From Paenibacillus ferrarius (GTDB taxonomy: Bacteria > Bacillota > Bacilli > Paenibacillales > NBRC-103111): a DNA stretch of 64,000 bases. Position 1 is the first letter of the stretch. Each line of letters opens with the position of its first letter. The notes beneath the pieces are model-generated. The model was given only the letters and a program-made list of their open reading frames with translations, had not been told where the DNA came from and made no database searches. The translations under genes were made by a program, and so were the position numbers. Below, piece after piece: positions 1 to 8,892 of the stretch. Where the stretch lies: assembly GCF_002027705.1 (NCBI RefSeq), contig NZ_MBTG01000024.1:1-64000 (forward strand). Reading direction: 5' to 3'.

Positions 1-506
1 AAGTCGCAAAGGTAGCTAGTTGTGCGTCCTAAACCCTGCCCTACAGTCTCTTTAATTAGCTCAAATAAATTACTCTTACTTAGGTTCTTTCCCTTTGGTA
101 CCAGCAACCTTTCTTTCGTGTCTAGCTTTTTTAACAATTCCACCTGAGACTCAAGAAGTCTAATTCTTGCTTCCTGTCTTGCAATAACTTCATCCTGCGT
201 TAGTTCTCGCTTGAGGGGACGTCCAGATGATCCCTTACGGGAGTCTGCTAGTCCAATGACTCCATCCTCAGCGTATGCTTTCTTCCAACGCTTAACGCAT
301 GCTTTTAAACGCTCTACGCCAATTATGTTTACATCAAACCCGTTTGCTTCAAAGATTTCTCTGGGTGTTTTACCTGCCATGTATTGATCGATGAACAACT
401 GCTTAAATTCATCAGCATAGGTTATTGCTTTATCGCTTATATGGATGACGTATTTATTCGTTGATAAATTCTTTTGTTCTTTCTCACTAAACATTTTCTT
501 AGACAT
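1..506 (-). CDS. IS3-family-like transposase OrfA (HTH protein), partial
   Basis: An open frame starts at an ATG at 506 and runs off the left edge, giving at least 168 residues. A ggaggggatt ribosome site lies just upstream. The middle has a helix-turn-helix with the KRWKKAYAEDGVIGL pattern, followed by an S/G-R-P linker and a leucine-zipper-like stretch (IARQEARIRLLESQVELLKKL). This HTH-plus-zipper layout is typical of OrfA of IS3-group elements, which joins an integrase-core OrfB made by frameshifting. OrfB would lie outside the window, so it is not known whether the element is intact. A strong hairpin 35 bp upstream of the start probably marks the element's end. The family call is by eye; exact IS name not recognised. 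Confidence 0.7.
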   Translation of the reverse strand, partial: MSKKMFSEKEQKNLSTNKYVIHISDKAITYADEFKQLFIDQYMAGKTPREIFEANGFDVNIIGVERLKACVKRWKKAYAEDGVIGLADSRKGSSGRPLKRELTQDEVIARQEARIRLLESQVELLKKLDTKERLLVPKGKNLSKSNLFELIKETVGQGLGRTTSYLCD

Positions 507-540
507 ATTGTAATCCCCTCCGGTGCTTACTCTAGTATAC

Positions 541-594
541 AAAAAAAGATACCCACAGTCTGAACACTTTTTCAAAGTGTCCAGACTATGGGTA
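541..594 (-). terminator. Strong hairpin plus T-run; terminator and probable IS end
   Basis: Bases 550-570 and 574-594 form 21-bp arms with two mismatches (G.U in RNA) around a 3-nt loop. Reading the minus strand, the hairpin is followed by seven T (A 541-547 on plus). It sits downstream of the glycosyltransferase gene ending at 618, so it can act as its intrinsic terminator. It also lies just upstream of the IS3-like orfA, where a terminal inverted repeat is expected. It may do both, insulating the element from incoming transcription. Confidence 0.7.
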
Positions 595-617
595 CCAATG
601 TAGTTGGGTATGTGCCT

Positions 618-1583
618 TTATTTTATTTGAAACCAACGGCTAATTGCTGAAGTTGTGGTTTTTCGCTTGCCTCTGATCTCAGCTCGTTTTTGGTTAAGCT
701 CCTTATATACTTTAAAGAAACTGGACCATGCCCCCAAAAGCTTAGGCTCACGTAAGAGAGCGAAACCAATACTGAGACATTCATACACCAACAATGGAAT
801 GATATGCTTTAGAATCATCGAAATATGATCATTTTTCATCATCATTTTATATCGATTAATATAGGATAAACGTCTAACAAAAAGCGGCCTGCTGCTCCGT
901 CCGCCTTCCTTCCAGCCTCTTTCGTGATAAGCGATTGCAGAAGGTTCATAGTAAGCCTTCCAACCTAGCAACTGCGCCCTCCAAGCCACATCCACATCTT
1001 CCTTATAAGCAAAAAAATCCTCATCAAAAAATTCGCCATTTAAACTAATGTCATTAATCATTTCGCGAGAATACATAGCCGCGGCTCCTGACACGCCGAA
1101 AACTTCTTCTGACTGCATAAACTGATCGCTCGACTGATGCGCTCCGCGGTCAAAGGCCCTGCGTGCTTTGTTAATGATGAGGCCTGTGCTATCTATTTGG
1201 GTTGGATCTGCTTTGAAAAGTAGTTTTCCTGTGGCAGCGCCAGCTCGCCCATTTGCAGTCAATATCTCGATGGTTCTCCGAATATAGTCTGGATCCAGAT
1301 CCACATCAGGATTCAAAATAAGACAATAGTCCGAATCCGTCATTCGGATAGCCTGATTATGACCACCTGCAAATCCATTGTTAATGGTATTAGACACAGT
1401 GGTACACTTTTCAGACCATTTTTCTAGCTTGGCTAGCGTACTATCCTTAGAAGCATTATCAATCACAACGATTTCTTTAATCGGGTAGGATTGATTTAGT
1501 ACCGCTTGCAAACAATCGTCGATATGCTCGGAGCTATTGTATGTAACAATATGAACACTAACCAGTTTCATCCTTACTCTCAC
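618..1583 (-). CDS. GT2 glycosyltransferase, rhamnosyltransferase (WbbL)-like
   Basis: A 321-residue cytoplasmic GT2 enzyme, expected to transfer a sugar from a nucleotide donor to a lipid-linked acceptor. Visible are the N-terminal VSVHIVTYNSSEHIDDCL nucleotide-binding start, VIDNASKDST, NNGFAGGHNQAI, the metal-binding NPDVDLD (DxD) and the acceptor-side EDVDVAWRAQLLGWK motif; this pattern is typical of rhamnosyltransferases. Start: the GTG at 1583 has GAAGGAG 4 nt upstream. The ATG at 1571 is possible but 16 nt from that site. Both starts lie inside an rmlD remnant whose TAG is at 1558-1560, so the ancestral pair was probably translationally coupled. The C-terminal 60 residues are basic and hydrophobic, perhaps membrane associated. 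Confidence 0.8.
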   Translation of the reverse strand: MRVRMKLVSVHIVTYNSSEHIDDCLQAVLNQSYPIKEIVVIDNASKDSTLAKLEKWSEKCTTVSNTINNGFAGGHNQAIRMTDSDYCLILNPDVDLDPDYIRRTIEILTANGRAGAATGKLLFKADPTQIDSTGLIINKARRAFDRGAHQSSDQFMQSEEVFGVSGAAAMYSREMINDISLNGEFFDEDFFAYKEDVDVAWRAQLLGWKAYYEPSAIAYHERGWKEGGRSSRPLFVRRLSYINRYKMMMKNDHISMILKHIIPLLVYECLSIGFALLREPKLLGAWSSFFKVYKELNQKRAEIRGKRKTTTSAISRWFQIK

Positions 1584-1705
1584 CTAGCTCCTTCAAAAAT
1601 GCTTTAAGTCCTTCCCGCCAAGGCCGTAAGACATCAAATCAATCAGCAAGAATCGCTCCATGTGCCATTGCTGAATTACTTGGTCTGGGAGTTGATATTG
1701 GAAAT
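1558..1705 (-). pseudogene. 3' remnant of an rmlD (dTDP-4-dehydrorhamnose reductase) gene
   Basis: In the minus frame ending with the TAG at 1558-1560 the translation reads NSAMAHGAILAD, stop, FDVLRPWREGLKAFLKELG. This closely matches the C-terminus of the intact RmlD encoded at 9666-10508 (NSAMAHGAILANGFADLRPW and onward). Only the last 45 or so codons remain and they carry an in-frame TGA. DNA identity to the intact copy is only around 70 percent by eye, so it is not a fresh duplication; it looks like the tail of a different rmlD allele left after recombination. It overlaps the start of the downstream glycosyltransferase. Confidence 0.8.
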
Positions 1706-1915
1706 TTTACCTATTAGTAATTTTGCAATAGTTTTTACACCTCGACTTTTTAGCAGGGAGATTTACATATATTTAACCTCCACCTGATGAGTTAATCAAC
1801 CACAGCATATATTGGGACAGCTATTTCATTTCATTTTTCTATATGATGAGTTTGAGGGAGTCACGCAGTTTAATACTTCGTTAAAATTCTCCAGCCATTG
1901 GAATTATAGATTTTT

Positions 1916-2978
1916 TTACAGTTCTTCTCGGGAAGAAGCTCGTTCCTCATCTCGATCACAAACTAACTGCTGCAATTTCTCATTCCGTTTCTCCAGTTCC
2001 CGTATAACGTCAGCTGTCGACGTTAGCTCAAGAATCTCTTTTAAATTCCTTTGCATTATTATTGCATGTTCTTTAAGCCAAGCAATACCTTCCAAAGGAA
2101 GCCCTAGATTATCCAGAAAGACTAAGGCTTCTTTCGATGTATCTGTTAGCAAGTTGTGATAATGAATGTGGGTTAATTCGCCAAAATCCCCGTTTTTAAT
2201 CTTTGGAAGAATAGTCTCATAAAAATGAAATGGAAAATTATGACTCGAAGTAAATGTTCGCAATGTCAAGTTTGCACCCCATATGGCCAACGATATACAG
2301 GCTTGGCTACTTCCCCAATACTGCCTTCAATGTTCACCTGGCCATGCCCTGCTTCAACAGATTTCAGAAAATAGTCAGCTGCCCGCTGAAAAATGTTGCA
2401 ACTTCTTCGGACAACAACTAGCCCGCCATTATAACTTGCCTTCACAGTCTGACGATTTACAGTGAACACTACATATGGGGGAGTACATTGTAGTCGACTC
2501 CACAGATACTGCACAGATTCTGCACAGATTCTGCCAGTAAACATCCCGAGGATCTCCCACTCCTTTTGAACACATACTTGTGACATCCACTGGCCTTGCT
2601 GCTGCATCCATATTTCCCAAGTCCAAATCTGGTTCTGCCAAGAATACTGAATCACTGTCCAATCCAACCAATATGACTGCAGTCGACATTCTTTCATACT
2701 CCGCCCAGGCAAGTACTCTGAAGCTGGTACCATATTCCGGGCAAGAAGACTCCAGAGATAGTGGAATATACTTCACGTCGAGTTTTTCCAAACGACGCAA
2801 TGTTATATCATTTGGACGGCGATCAAACCGCGGCGAAATTACCACGATGCCCTCTTTGGCATAACGACCGCCAAACTGTCTGATACTTTCACACAGCATC
2901 ACAGCCTGAGCTTCTAAGATACCTGCTTCAGCGATAATTACAAATTCAAGATTTACCTGTTCCGAAATTCCCTCTACT
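1916..2978 (-). pseudogene. Decayed GT-A fold glycosyltransferase-like gene (frameshifted)
   Basis: Three successive minus frames join into one protein of roughly 350 residues. Frame one (from about 2978 to 2470) reads EFVIIAEAGILEAQAV, then LVGLDSDSVFLAEPDLDL. Frame two (about 2470-2290) has SYNGGLVVVRRS. Frame three (2290-1916) has AIWGANLTLRTF and a short coiled-coil tail. DSDSVF plus NGGLVVV recalls the DxD and N-S/G-G-x-x-x-x-R motifs of GT8/GT77-like nucleotide-diphospho-sugar transferases. Frame breaks coincide with an 11-bp tandem copy (cagaatctgtg, about 2509-2530), a short C-run near 2475 and a single-base slip near 2295. The family assignment is inference; the multiple frameshifts are seen directly. 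Confidence 0.65.
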
Positions 2979-3018
2979 AGGAATCTTTATCAGTTTCTAG
3001 CGTAAGCAGCAGTTTCAT

Positions 3019-3624
3019 TTATTCAATATACCCTTTATTCTTTATATACGTTATAATTTTCTTAACGGAATCCTCTATATCTTGCTTATCTGTTTCAATA
3101 ACCAACTCCGGCACAGTTGGCTCTTCATATGGGGCAGAAATTCCTGTGAAATCTTTGATTTCCCCTACTCTTGCCTTTTTGTATAAACCTTTCGGATCTC
3201 TTTGTTCACAAACATCTATTGAACATTTAACATAGACTTCAATGTATTCACTTTTGGGAAGCATAGCTCTTACCATATCGCGATCTTCTCTATATGGGGA
3301 TATGAAGGCGCTGATAACAAACAAACCACTATCAACAAATAATTTGGAAACTTCACCGATTCTCCGGATATTTTCCTTCCGGTCATCTGGGCTAAAACCA
3401 AGGTTTTTATTCAATCCATGCCTGATATTGTCCCCATCTAATACATAAGCGAGAATTCCATACTTATATAATTCCCTCTCTACCTCAGTTGCCAATGTGG
3501 ATTTACCTGCCCCGGATAACCCAGTGAACCAAAGCACACAACTTTTATGATTATTCAGTCTTTGACGATCTTCCTTTGTTATTTTAGTATTGTGCCATAC
3601 GACATTTGTCGCTTTCATTTTCAT
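3019..3624 (-). CDS. cysC: Adenylyl-sulfate kinase (first copy)
   Basis: A 201-residue APS kinase, which phosphorylates adenosine 5'-phosphosulfate with ATP to give PAPS, the donor for sulfotransferases. Seen are the P-loop GLSGAGKST (residues 35-43), LDGDNIRHGLNKNLGFS, RKENIRRIGE, SPYREDRD and the lid motif DPKGLYKKAR with DFTGISAPYEEP. Length and motifs are those of a complete single-domain CysC. It lies directly downstream of three sulfotransferase-like genes and is probably cotranscribed with them, which points to PAPS supply for polymer sulfation rather than cysteine synthesis. No ATP sulfurylase gene lies in the window. A second cysC is at 42313-42909. Confidence 0.93.
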   Translation of the reverse strand: MKMKATNVVWHNTKITKEDRQRLNNHKSCVLWFTGLSGAGKSTLATEVERELYKYGILAYVLDGDNIRHGLNKNLGFSPDDRKENIRRIGEVSKLFVDSGLFVISAFISPYREDRDMVRAMLPKSEYIEVYVKCSIDVCEQRDPKGLYKKARVGEIKDFTGISAPYEEPTVPELVIETDKQDIEDSVKKIITYIKNKGYIE

Positions 3625-3745
3625 AATTTTCCTATCCTCATATATACATGATAGTTACCAAAGCAATGTGCTTACTCATATATAATCGGTTTTCTATATT
3701 AATTAAATAAGCTCCACAAATTGTTTTCTACTTAACCTGTCGAAC

Positions 3746-4519
3746 TTACTCCCATTCATAAGGTTGTCCTAAATATTCAAACAATCTTTGATTATGAGGA
3801 TAATAATATTCTCGTAAAAAATCCCGGGTTTGAAGATTCATCGAATCGTATTCACCCTGATTGAGTGGCTCGAATTGATATTCATAATTAGAAACTCCAA
3901 GAAAATTTGTCACAGTATTCATTGATCTTGGAAGATCACTGAAAAAAATCTCATAATTCAATACCAGAATTTGATCCTTAGAAAACAAATTGTACCATAA
4001 TTGCAATTGATCTACATAAATTCCTCGCTTTAAATAAGAATAATGTTGATAACTAATACTATTGTAATTGAACTCACTTCGAAACTTTTCCAACTCTCCA
4101 TATAGTCTTTCTTCCTCTTTGTTTATTGCATCTTCAAAACTCAAATATTCTCCGAGATTACGAACAGCGTGATGATAATGAGAATAAGCTCTGTCAATTG
4201 GATTTCTTAACAAAACAATGATTTTGGTTCTCGGCATCATTTCATAAATCCTAATAGGAGCATTAGGGTGGAAAATGTAATAGGGAGTGGCCTCTCCAGT
4301 TAAATGATCAGTACATTTTTTTAGAGAAGGAAATTGATCCACGTACCAGTCTTTCCCTTTATCGAAAAACACATCAAAATAGTGAACTTCCTTTGTAACA
4401 GCCGCATCAATATTAGGGTGTTGAATCAAATAAGAATATAATGAAGTTGTTCCTGCTTTTTGTGCACCAATGATTAAAAAATCCGGTAATCTAGATTGAA
4501 TGTTATCTAAGTTAACCAT
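3746..4519 (-). CDS. PAPS-dependent sulfotransferase
   Basis: A 257-residue cytosolic sulfotransferase of the NodH / heparan-sulfate sulfotransferase type. The 5'-phosphosulfate loop is clear (GAQKAGTTSLYSYL, residues 18-31), as is the 3'-phosphate binding segment (IIVLLRNPIDRAYSHYH, about 100-116). YDSMNLQTRDFLREYYYPHNQRL near the C-terminus matches the family's tail. It should transfer sulfate from PAPS to a hydroxyl or amine, most likely on a sugar, given the neighbouring glycosyltransferases. It starts 3 bp after the stop of the preceding sulfotransferase gene, and cysC follows 121 bp downstream. The acceptor cannot be told from sequence. Confidence 0.88.
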   Translation of the reverse strand: MVNLDNIQSRLPDFLIIGAQKAGTTSLYSYLIQHPNIDAAVTKEVHYFDVFFDKGKDWYVDQFPSLKKCTDHLTGEATPYYIFHPNAPIRIYEMMPRTKIIVLLRNPIDRAYSHYHHAVRNLGEYLSFEDAINKEEERLYGELEKFRSEFNYNSISYQHYSYLKRGIYVDQLQLWYNLFSKDQILVLNYEIFFSDLPRSMNTVTNFLGVSNYEYQFEPLNQGEYDSMNLQTRDFLREYYYPHNQRLFEYLGQPYEWE

Positions 4520-4522
4520 CTC

Positions 4523-5605
4523 CTAATTTCCTACACTATTCTTCATTAATTTCATTTGCAAATATTCTACAACTAGACTCCTCAACGATTCAGGCACTTC
4601 AAAACATGCTTGTTTTATTTCCTCTATTATTTCCTCAGAAAGATCAGGACTAAAATTATCTATTTGGCGTATTTGAACAGTTGAATAATCGATCCCCCAG
4701 TTTTTCTTTAACCATTCAATGTCTTCTCGACTTTTTTCTAATATTTTCTCCTTGAGTCCATATGGAATATCAAATTTAAATCCTTTTACGTTTAAAAATG
4801 GATTAATATCGCCATTAGATCTGAGTTCATTCATTTTTCCATCTCTAAACAAGGGCAATTTTTCATTGATATACGAAATTATCTCCACCGCAATTAGTGA
4901 GATGCTCTCATTAGCATAAACAATATTAAATTCAGTTAGCTCATTTTGATTCATCCCTATTACTGATAAAAAATGACCCACAGGACCAAATTTATTCAAA
5001 ACTGCTTCCTCAAAGGAATATACATTTACAAATTCTCTTCCAAAAACATGTGTGAATTTCTCTATACGATCTACAAAGAGGCTTTTAATATTTTTCTCCA
5101 TATCTATTAACGCATCTTTATAATTTTGTCTGCCACTTTTAATGAATTGCTGGATAGTACTAATAACCCATTGCACAGGATGTCTAACATATATAATCAC
5201 TTTAATGTTATTGGAAAAAATTGAAGTTAAATGCTCCTTTAATGCATTCAAATTATCTAATGAAAGTAATGAAATATCTTCACCAGAAATAATTAATTTT
5301 GATAACTTTTTATCATCTATCTCTGTTTTTAAATCACTTAAATATTTTTCATTCACGTATTTAATTTCATCAGCGCTGTAACCCATCCGAATATTGATAT
5401 GGTAATTTGTAGGGTCATTACAAAATATACTATAAATAGACACAGAATGGTTTGAAGGCCCGCATTTCGGGTATAAGTACCCTTTTTTCTCCAACAATTG
5501 ATTGTTGTTTTCTAAATATAAGGTTTCTTGGATACTTGTGGTCCCTGTTTTATGCAACCCTACATGCAAAATAATCTCATTTCTAATTCCTTTACTTTGG
5601 CTCAT
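4523..5605 (-). CDS. Sulfotransferase-like protein (second type)
   Basis: A 360-residue protein beginning IILHVGLHKTGTTSIQETLY (residues 11-30), a 5'-phosphosulfate-binding loop with the G-x-H/x-K-T-G-T-T-S pattern. A candidate 3'-phosphate site is VIIYVRHPVQWVISTIQQF near residue 145. It is clearly different in sequence from the neighbouring sulfotransferases, so a distinct acceptor or position is likely. No signal peptide or membrane segment is visible; it should act in the cytoplasm on nucleotide- or lipid-linked glycan. The gene is AT-rich, like the rest of this cassette, and the next gene begins 3 bp after its stop. Confidence 0.78.
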   Translation of the reverse strand: MSQSKGIRNEIILHVGLHKTGTTSIQETLYLENNNQLLEKKGYLYPKCGPSNHSVSIYSIFCNDPTNYHINIRMGYSADEIKYVNEKYLSDLKTEIDDKKLSKLIISGEDISLLSLDNLNALKEHLTSIFSNNIKVIIYVRHPVQWVISTIQQFIKSGRQNYKDALIDMEKNIKSLFVDRIEKFTHVFGREFVNVYSFEEAVLNKFGPVGHFLSVIGMNQNELTEFNIVYANESISLIAVEIISYINEKLPLFRDGKMNELRSNGDINPFLNVKGFKFDIPYGLKEKILEKSREDIEWLKKNWGIDYSTVQIRQIDNFSPDLSEEIIEEIKQACFEVPESLRSLVVEYLQMKLMKNSVGN

Positions 5606-5676
5606 TATAACCTCTTAACCTCTTATTCATCGTTTAATTTATTTCTTACGGCAAATCTAAAAGGCTATGTAAGCGA

Positions 5677-7032
5677 TTAATCATTTAATTCTATGATTTT
5701 ATTACTTTCAAGAATATCAGTTATTTGATAAATGGGATTATACTGACGATCCTTAATGTATTCTTGCTTATTAAATCGTTTAAAAAGCCAACTAAAGAAT
5801 TCTCTTTTAGCTTTAATGTTTCCTTTTATAAGTTGATGCTTTAGCCTGTATATCAAATGGACACATTTAAATAATTTTGTATGAGCAAGAAGGATTGATT
5901 GAGCTTCGGCTCGGTCTACTATATTTTGCATATTTTGCATTGCGTCGATTATCTGCTCAGTTTCATGTTTATTTAGTTCTATTACTTTTCTTATCTTTTC
6001 AATTTCAAAATTCTTATGTTCAATTTCACTATTTTTCAGTTCAATTTCACTATTCATTAGTTCGATTTTGCCATTTTTCTCTTTAATTTCAATATTTTTT
6101 TGTCCGATTTCAATATTCTTTCGATCGATTTCATTTCTTGCCACTTGACTTGCCTCTGCAAGTGAGTAGTTCAACTTATTTATTATTTGCACATTTGTTA
6201 GGTATTGTTTGTCTAACTCTTCTAATTGTACTAATCTAGTGTAGAAGTTATAATTTTCAATACTATGAATTTCAGTATATTCAGATTCAAATATATCTTT
6301 AGAATTTTTGTATAATAAAGCAGCTCTTTCTTCTGTATAAAGACTCAATTCATTAAATGTTGATTTGCTATGTCTTAGTTCAGGTTTTATACTCTCTCTA
6401 ATCTTCATTTCTATCTCTGAATTAATTTCAAGTCCCGTATAGGAAGCGATAATCCTTGCACTATTTATAGTTTCTTCAAGAATAGAATCATAATGCAATA
6501 CTAATTTATTGCAGCCTCTCGTATATTCCATAATATTAATCATATAGTAGTACCATAGTGCAATGCCATATTGTTTATTTATATCATTTCTTTTATTTAA
6601 AGAGTTCGCTATATCAAGTGGGTTTCTTAATATAATGATATAACTAACTTCCATTTCTAACACCTCGTAAATTTCATTCCATAGTGGTATCAAAATACAA
6701 GTGCGTGGATCTTTAAAACCCCAAACTGAAACATTTTTAAATTCCCGTTTAATTAATTCAATTAAATCTAATTTATATTGTTGTACCCGAGGATTATTCA
6801 ACCAATTCTTTGGTAATGGCGTAAGGCTATCCCATCTTCTATTCAATTCTGATAATATATTTTCATGTATTTCTACAATACCTCTATGTTCCCAAAATCC
6901 TTCAGGATTATCATCCGCTATAGCTAACATATCTTCATCTTTCCCAAGGTATACTCCTAGATTATTCAATGTTTTCATCAGCATAGAAGTGCCACTTCTA
7001 TGCATCCCTAACACGCATATTGCTTTTCCCAT
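5677..7032 (-). CDS. Sulfotransferase-family protein with heptad coiled coil
   Basis: A 451-residue protein. The N-terminal 230 residues carry the P-loop-like GMHRSGTSMLMKTLNNLG (about 9-26), FKDPRTC, and YIIILRNPLDIANSLNKRN, matching the sulfotransferase fold often found in glycan clusters (Sulfotransfer_3 type). Residues about 290-350 form an extreme coiled coil built from 7-residue units of the type xIExKNx. The C-terminal 90 residues (AHTKLFKCVHLIYRLKHQ and on) are basic and unassigned. A coiled coil suggests oligomerisation or a scaffold joining it to other glycan enzymes. The role as sulfotransferase is likely but weaker than for the gene at 3746. Confidence 0.72.
   Translation of the reverse strand: MGKAICVLGMHRSGTSMLMKTLNNLGVYLGKDEDMLAIADDNPEGFWEHRGIVEIHENILSELNRRWDSLTPLPKNWLNNPRVQQYKLDLIELIKREFKNVSVWGFKDPRTCILIPLWNEIYEVLEMEVSYIIILRNPLDIANSLNKRNDINKQYGIALWYYYMINIMEYTRGCNKLVLHYDSILEETINSARIIASYTGLEINSEIEMKIRESIKPELRHSKSTFNELSLYTEERAALLYKNSKDIFESEYTEIHSIENYNFYTRLVQLEELDKQYLTNVQIINKLNYSLAEASQVARNEIDRKNIEIGQKNIEIKEKNGKIELMNSEIELKNSEIEHKNFEIEKIRKVIELNKHETEQIIDAMQNMQNIVDRAEAQSILLAHTKLFKCVHLIYRLKHQLIKGNIKAKREFFSWLFKRFNKQEYIKDRQYNPIYQITDILESNKIIELND
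5995..6135 (-). repeat. Degenerate 21-bp tandem repeats encoding coiled-coil heptads
   Basis: About seven 21-bp units with the shared core ttcaatttcactatt / ttcgatttc... encode the heptads IEIGQKN, IEIKEKN, GKIELMN, SEIELKN, SEIEHKN, FEIEKIR of the sulfotransferase-family protein. Such DNA can change copy number by slippage while keeping the frame, which would change coiled-coil length. Confidence 0.75.
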
Positions 7033-7120
7033 TACTATGCCCCTTTATGCTAAATAATTCTATCAAAATGTTAAACTAATTCCCTCCACGCAAACAATTT
7101 CAAGATTTATAATTCATAAA

Positions 7121-7960
7121 CTATTGCAATGAATTTCGAAAAGTCGAACTCCTAATTTTCTCTGCCCACATTGCCATTTCTTCCTCTCTTTCTTTCAATG
7201 TCATTTTTAGTCTAAATGGAGATGGTAAGAAAAGTGCTGTTACTGCAGGAATAGTAGCGAAGTTAATTTCTTCAAGTCTAATAAATTTACGCCACATATT
7301 TAAATCTGACCAGATATCCGAGGGGCCCGGAGCCCATCCCTCTTGAAGACGGCGGTATGTTTCCATGCGGTGTCCCACAACAGTCGGTCCAAAAATATTA
7401 AATTTTTGATTTAACATCCGCTGACGAATTTCAACGTTTTCAATAGAATCATAATGAGAAAACACTTGATTTTGATCATTGACTCCTGTATGCCGACTAT
7501 GTACAAAATCGCAGGTAGCCAATGCCTGCTCAATTTGATGGAGATGATCTGGAAACCATAAATCGTCATCACCTAAGTAACAGACAAATTTACCTTTTGC
7601 AGATAACAGAGCCTCATGTCTATAAGCTTCCCCATGACGATCACCTTTAGGCCGGTCTACCACATTAAATCGAGGATCGCTGAATGCATACCGCCATGCA
7701 GTTTTACGACCTTCAATGACAGCACCGTCACAGATGATAAATACCTCGAAATTTTGATTAGTTTGTAGCAAAATACTGTCCAATGCATACTTCAGTAAAT
7801 ATCCATGATTAAATGTAGGAATCAATATAGTAAAACTTGGGTTCATATACATGTTTTTTGTATATATTCTACGAAGCCATGTTGCTCTCTTCAAAAGATA
7901 TACTTTTGCAGTGAGTTTCAAATAATCAAAATGAACATTCTTATTTTTCCAAAAATTCAT
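7121..7960 (-). CDS. GT2 family glycosyltransferase
   Basis: A 279-residue GT2 enzyme. The core begins FTILIPTFNHGYLLKYALDSILLQT (about residue 44), followed by FIICDGA, a G-D-x-x-G-E-A-Y-R-H-E-A segment, and YLGDDDLWFPDHL carrying the metal-binding D-D-D. The 40 residues before the core are basic; an internal ATG at MYMNPSF is an alternative start. The first ATG overlaps the stop of the upstream oxidoreductase gene by 4 bp (ATGA), so coupled translation is likely. It belongs to the sulfation cassette and probably adds the sugar to be modified. Donor and linkage are unknown. Confidence 0.8.
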   Translation of the reverse strand: MNFWKNKNVHFDYLKLTAKVYLLKRATWLRRIYTKNMYMNPSFTILIPTFNHGYLLKYALDSILLQTNQNFEVFIICDGAVIEGRKTAWRYAFSDPRFNVVDRPKGDRHGEAYRHEALLSAKGKFVCYLGDDDLWFPDHLHQIEQALATCDFVHSRHTGVNDQNQVFSHYDSIENVEIRQRMLNQKFNIFGPTVVGHRMETYRRLQEGWAPGPSDIWSDLNMWRKFIRLEEINFATIPAVTALFLPSPFRLKMTLKEREEEMAMWAEKIRSSTFRNSLQ

Positions 7961-8880
7961 TTTAGAACACCATAAAGTTTTTCCCTTATTGAATGTATGC
8001 GATGTTGAATTAAGAGTTCTTCCTCAATACTACTTAATGGTGGAGGACCTCCATGCAGATATTCAAGAAAGGATTTTAATTGTCGCATTAGTGGAAATTC
8101 CTGTGAAATTGAGCGAACTTCCGGTGGCATCCCGTATCTACAAACGGTAAGCCCTTCTGCATAGCTATCAGTTAACGCAGCTACACCATTCTCAAAACCT
8201 ACTGCAACAGATCGTACATTTCCAGGTGCAATGTTATTTACATCGAGTGTTACATGAATATGTTGATTTTGGTCCATTAACGTTGCGAATAAACCAAAAT
8301 GGCTGTCCCCCAAAGGGTTCTTAATCACGAGATCTACTGGGGGCAAATAACCTAGAATTTGAAGTGTTATGGACAAATCGTGTGGCAGTAGATGAAGGGC
8401 GCAATCTACATCGTCATGCTGTCTCCCCCAATTGGTTCGTTGAAGACGCAATCCAGAGACTCGACCTAATTCTTTTGACTTAACCAAAGCTGCGAGTGCC
8501 TCAACTCCAGGATGATAGCGCCATTTATGCATGATAAAAACTAATCCTTTAAAACTTGGAGCAAGTTCGTTTACTTCGTTAAAATGAATTCCTAAAGGTT
8601 TTTCTGTAAATATAGGTTTTCTGCGAGGCATCAAGGAGAGAATATTTTCAATATGGGAACTGGCACTACTCGCAATGATATAACCATCGATATTTTTATC
8701 CAATGCCTCAATCGAATCAACAATAAAATCTGCTCCATAGGCAATTGCATTCTTTTGACTTGCTTCAGAACGAGCAAATACGCTAATACGGACTCCTATT
8801 TCTTTCAGATCTCGTAAGATGAAACGACCCCAGTTTCCACACCCTACCATTCCAATATGTAAATTTATGTAGTTATTCAT
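7957..8880 (-). CDS. Gfo/Idh/MocA-family oxidoreductase
   Basis: A 307-residue NAD(P)-dependent sugar oxidoreductase. It has an N-terminal Rossmann motif, GMVGCGNWGRFILRDL (about 10-25), the family signature FTEKPLGIH near residue 92, and the C-terminal sheet domain used for substrate binding (LHLLPHDLSITLQIL contains a conserved His-Asp region). Members oxidise or reduce sugars, often nucleotide sugars or glycosides. A strong GAGGAGG site lies 7 nt before the ATG. Between a cupin epimerase-like gene and a GT2, it fits a pathway for an unusual deoxy- or amino-sugar, but the substrate cannot be assigned. Confidence 0.85.
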   Translation of the reverse strand: MNNYINLHIGMVGCGNWGRFILRDLKEIGVRISVFARSEASQKNAIAYGADFIVDSIEALDKNIDGYIIASSASSHIENILSLMPRRKPIFTEKPLGIHFNEVNELAPSFKGLVFIMHKWRYHPGVEALAALVKSKELGRVSGLRLQRTNWGRQHDDVDCALHLLPHDLSITLQILGYLPPVDLVIKNPLGDSHFGLFATLMDQNQHIHVTLDVNNIAPGNVRSVAVGFENGVAALTDSYAEGLTVCRYGMPPEVRSISQEFPLMRQLKSFLEYLHGGPPPLSSIEEELLIQHRIHSIREKLYGVLK

Positions 8881-8892
8881 TAAATTTCCTCC

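Noticed and set aside
1812..2159. 115-codon plus-strand frame
   Set aside because: It lies opposite the decayed glycosyltransferase-like gene and has a Ser/Phe-rich shadow composition.
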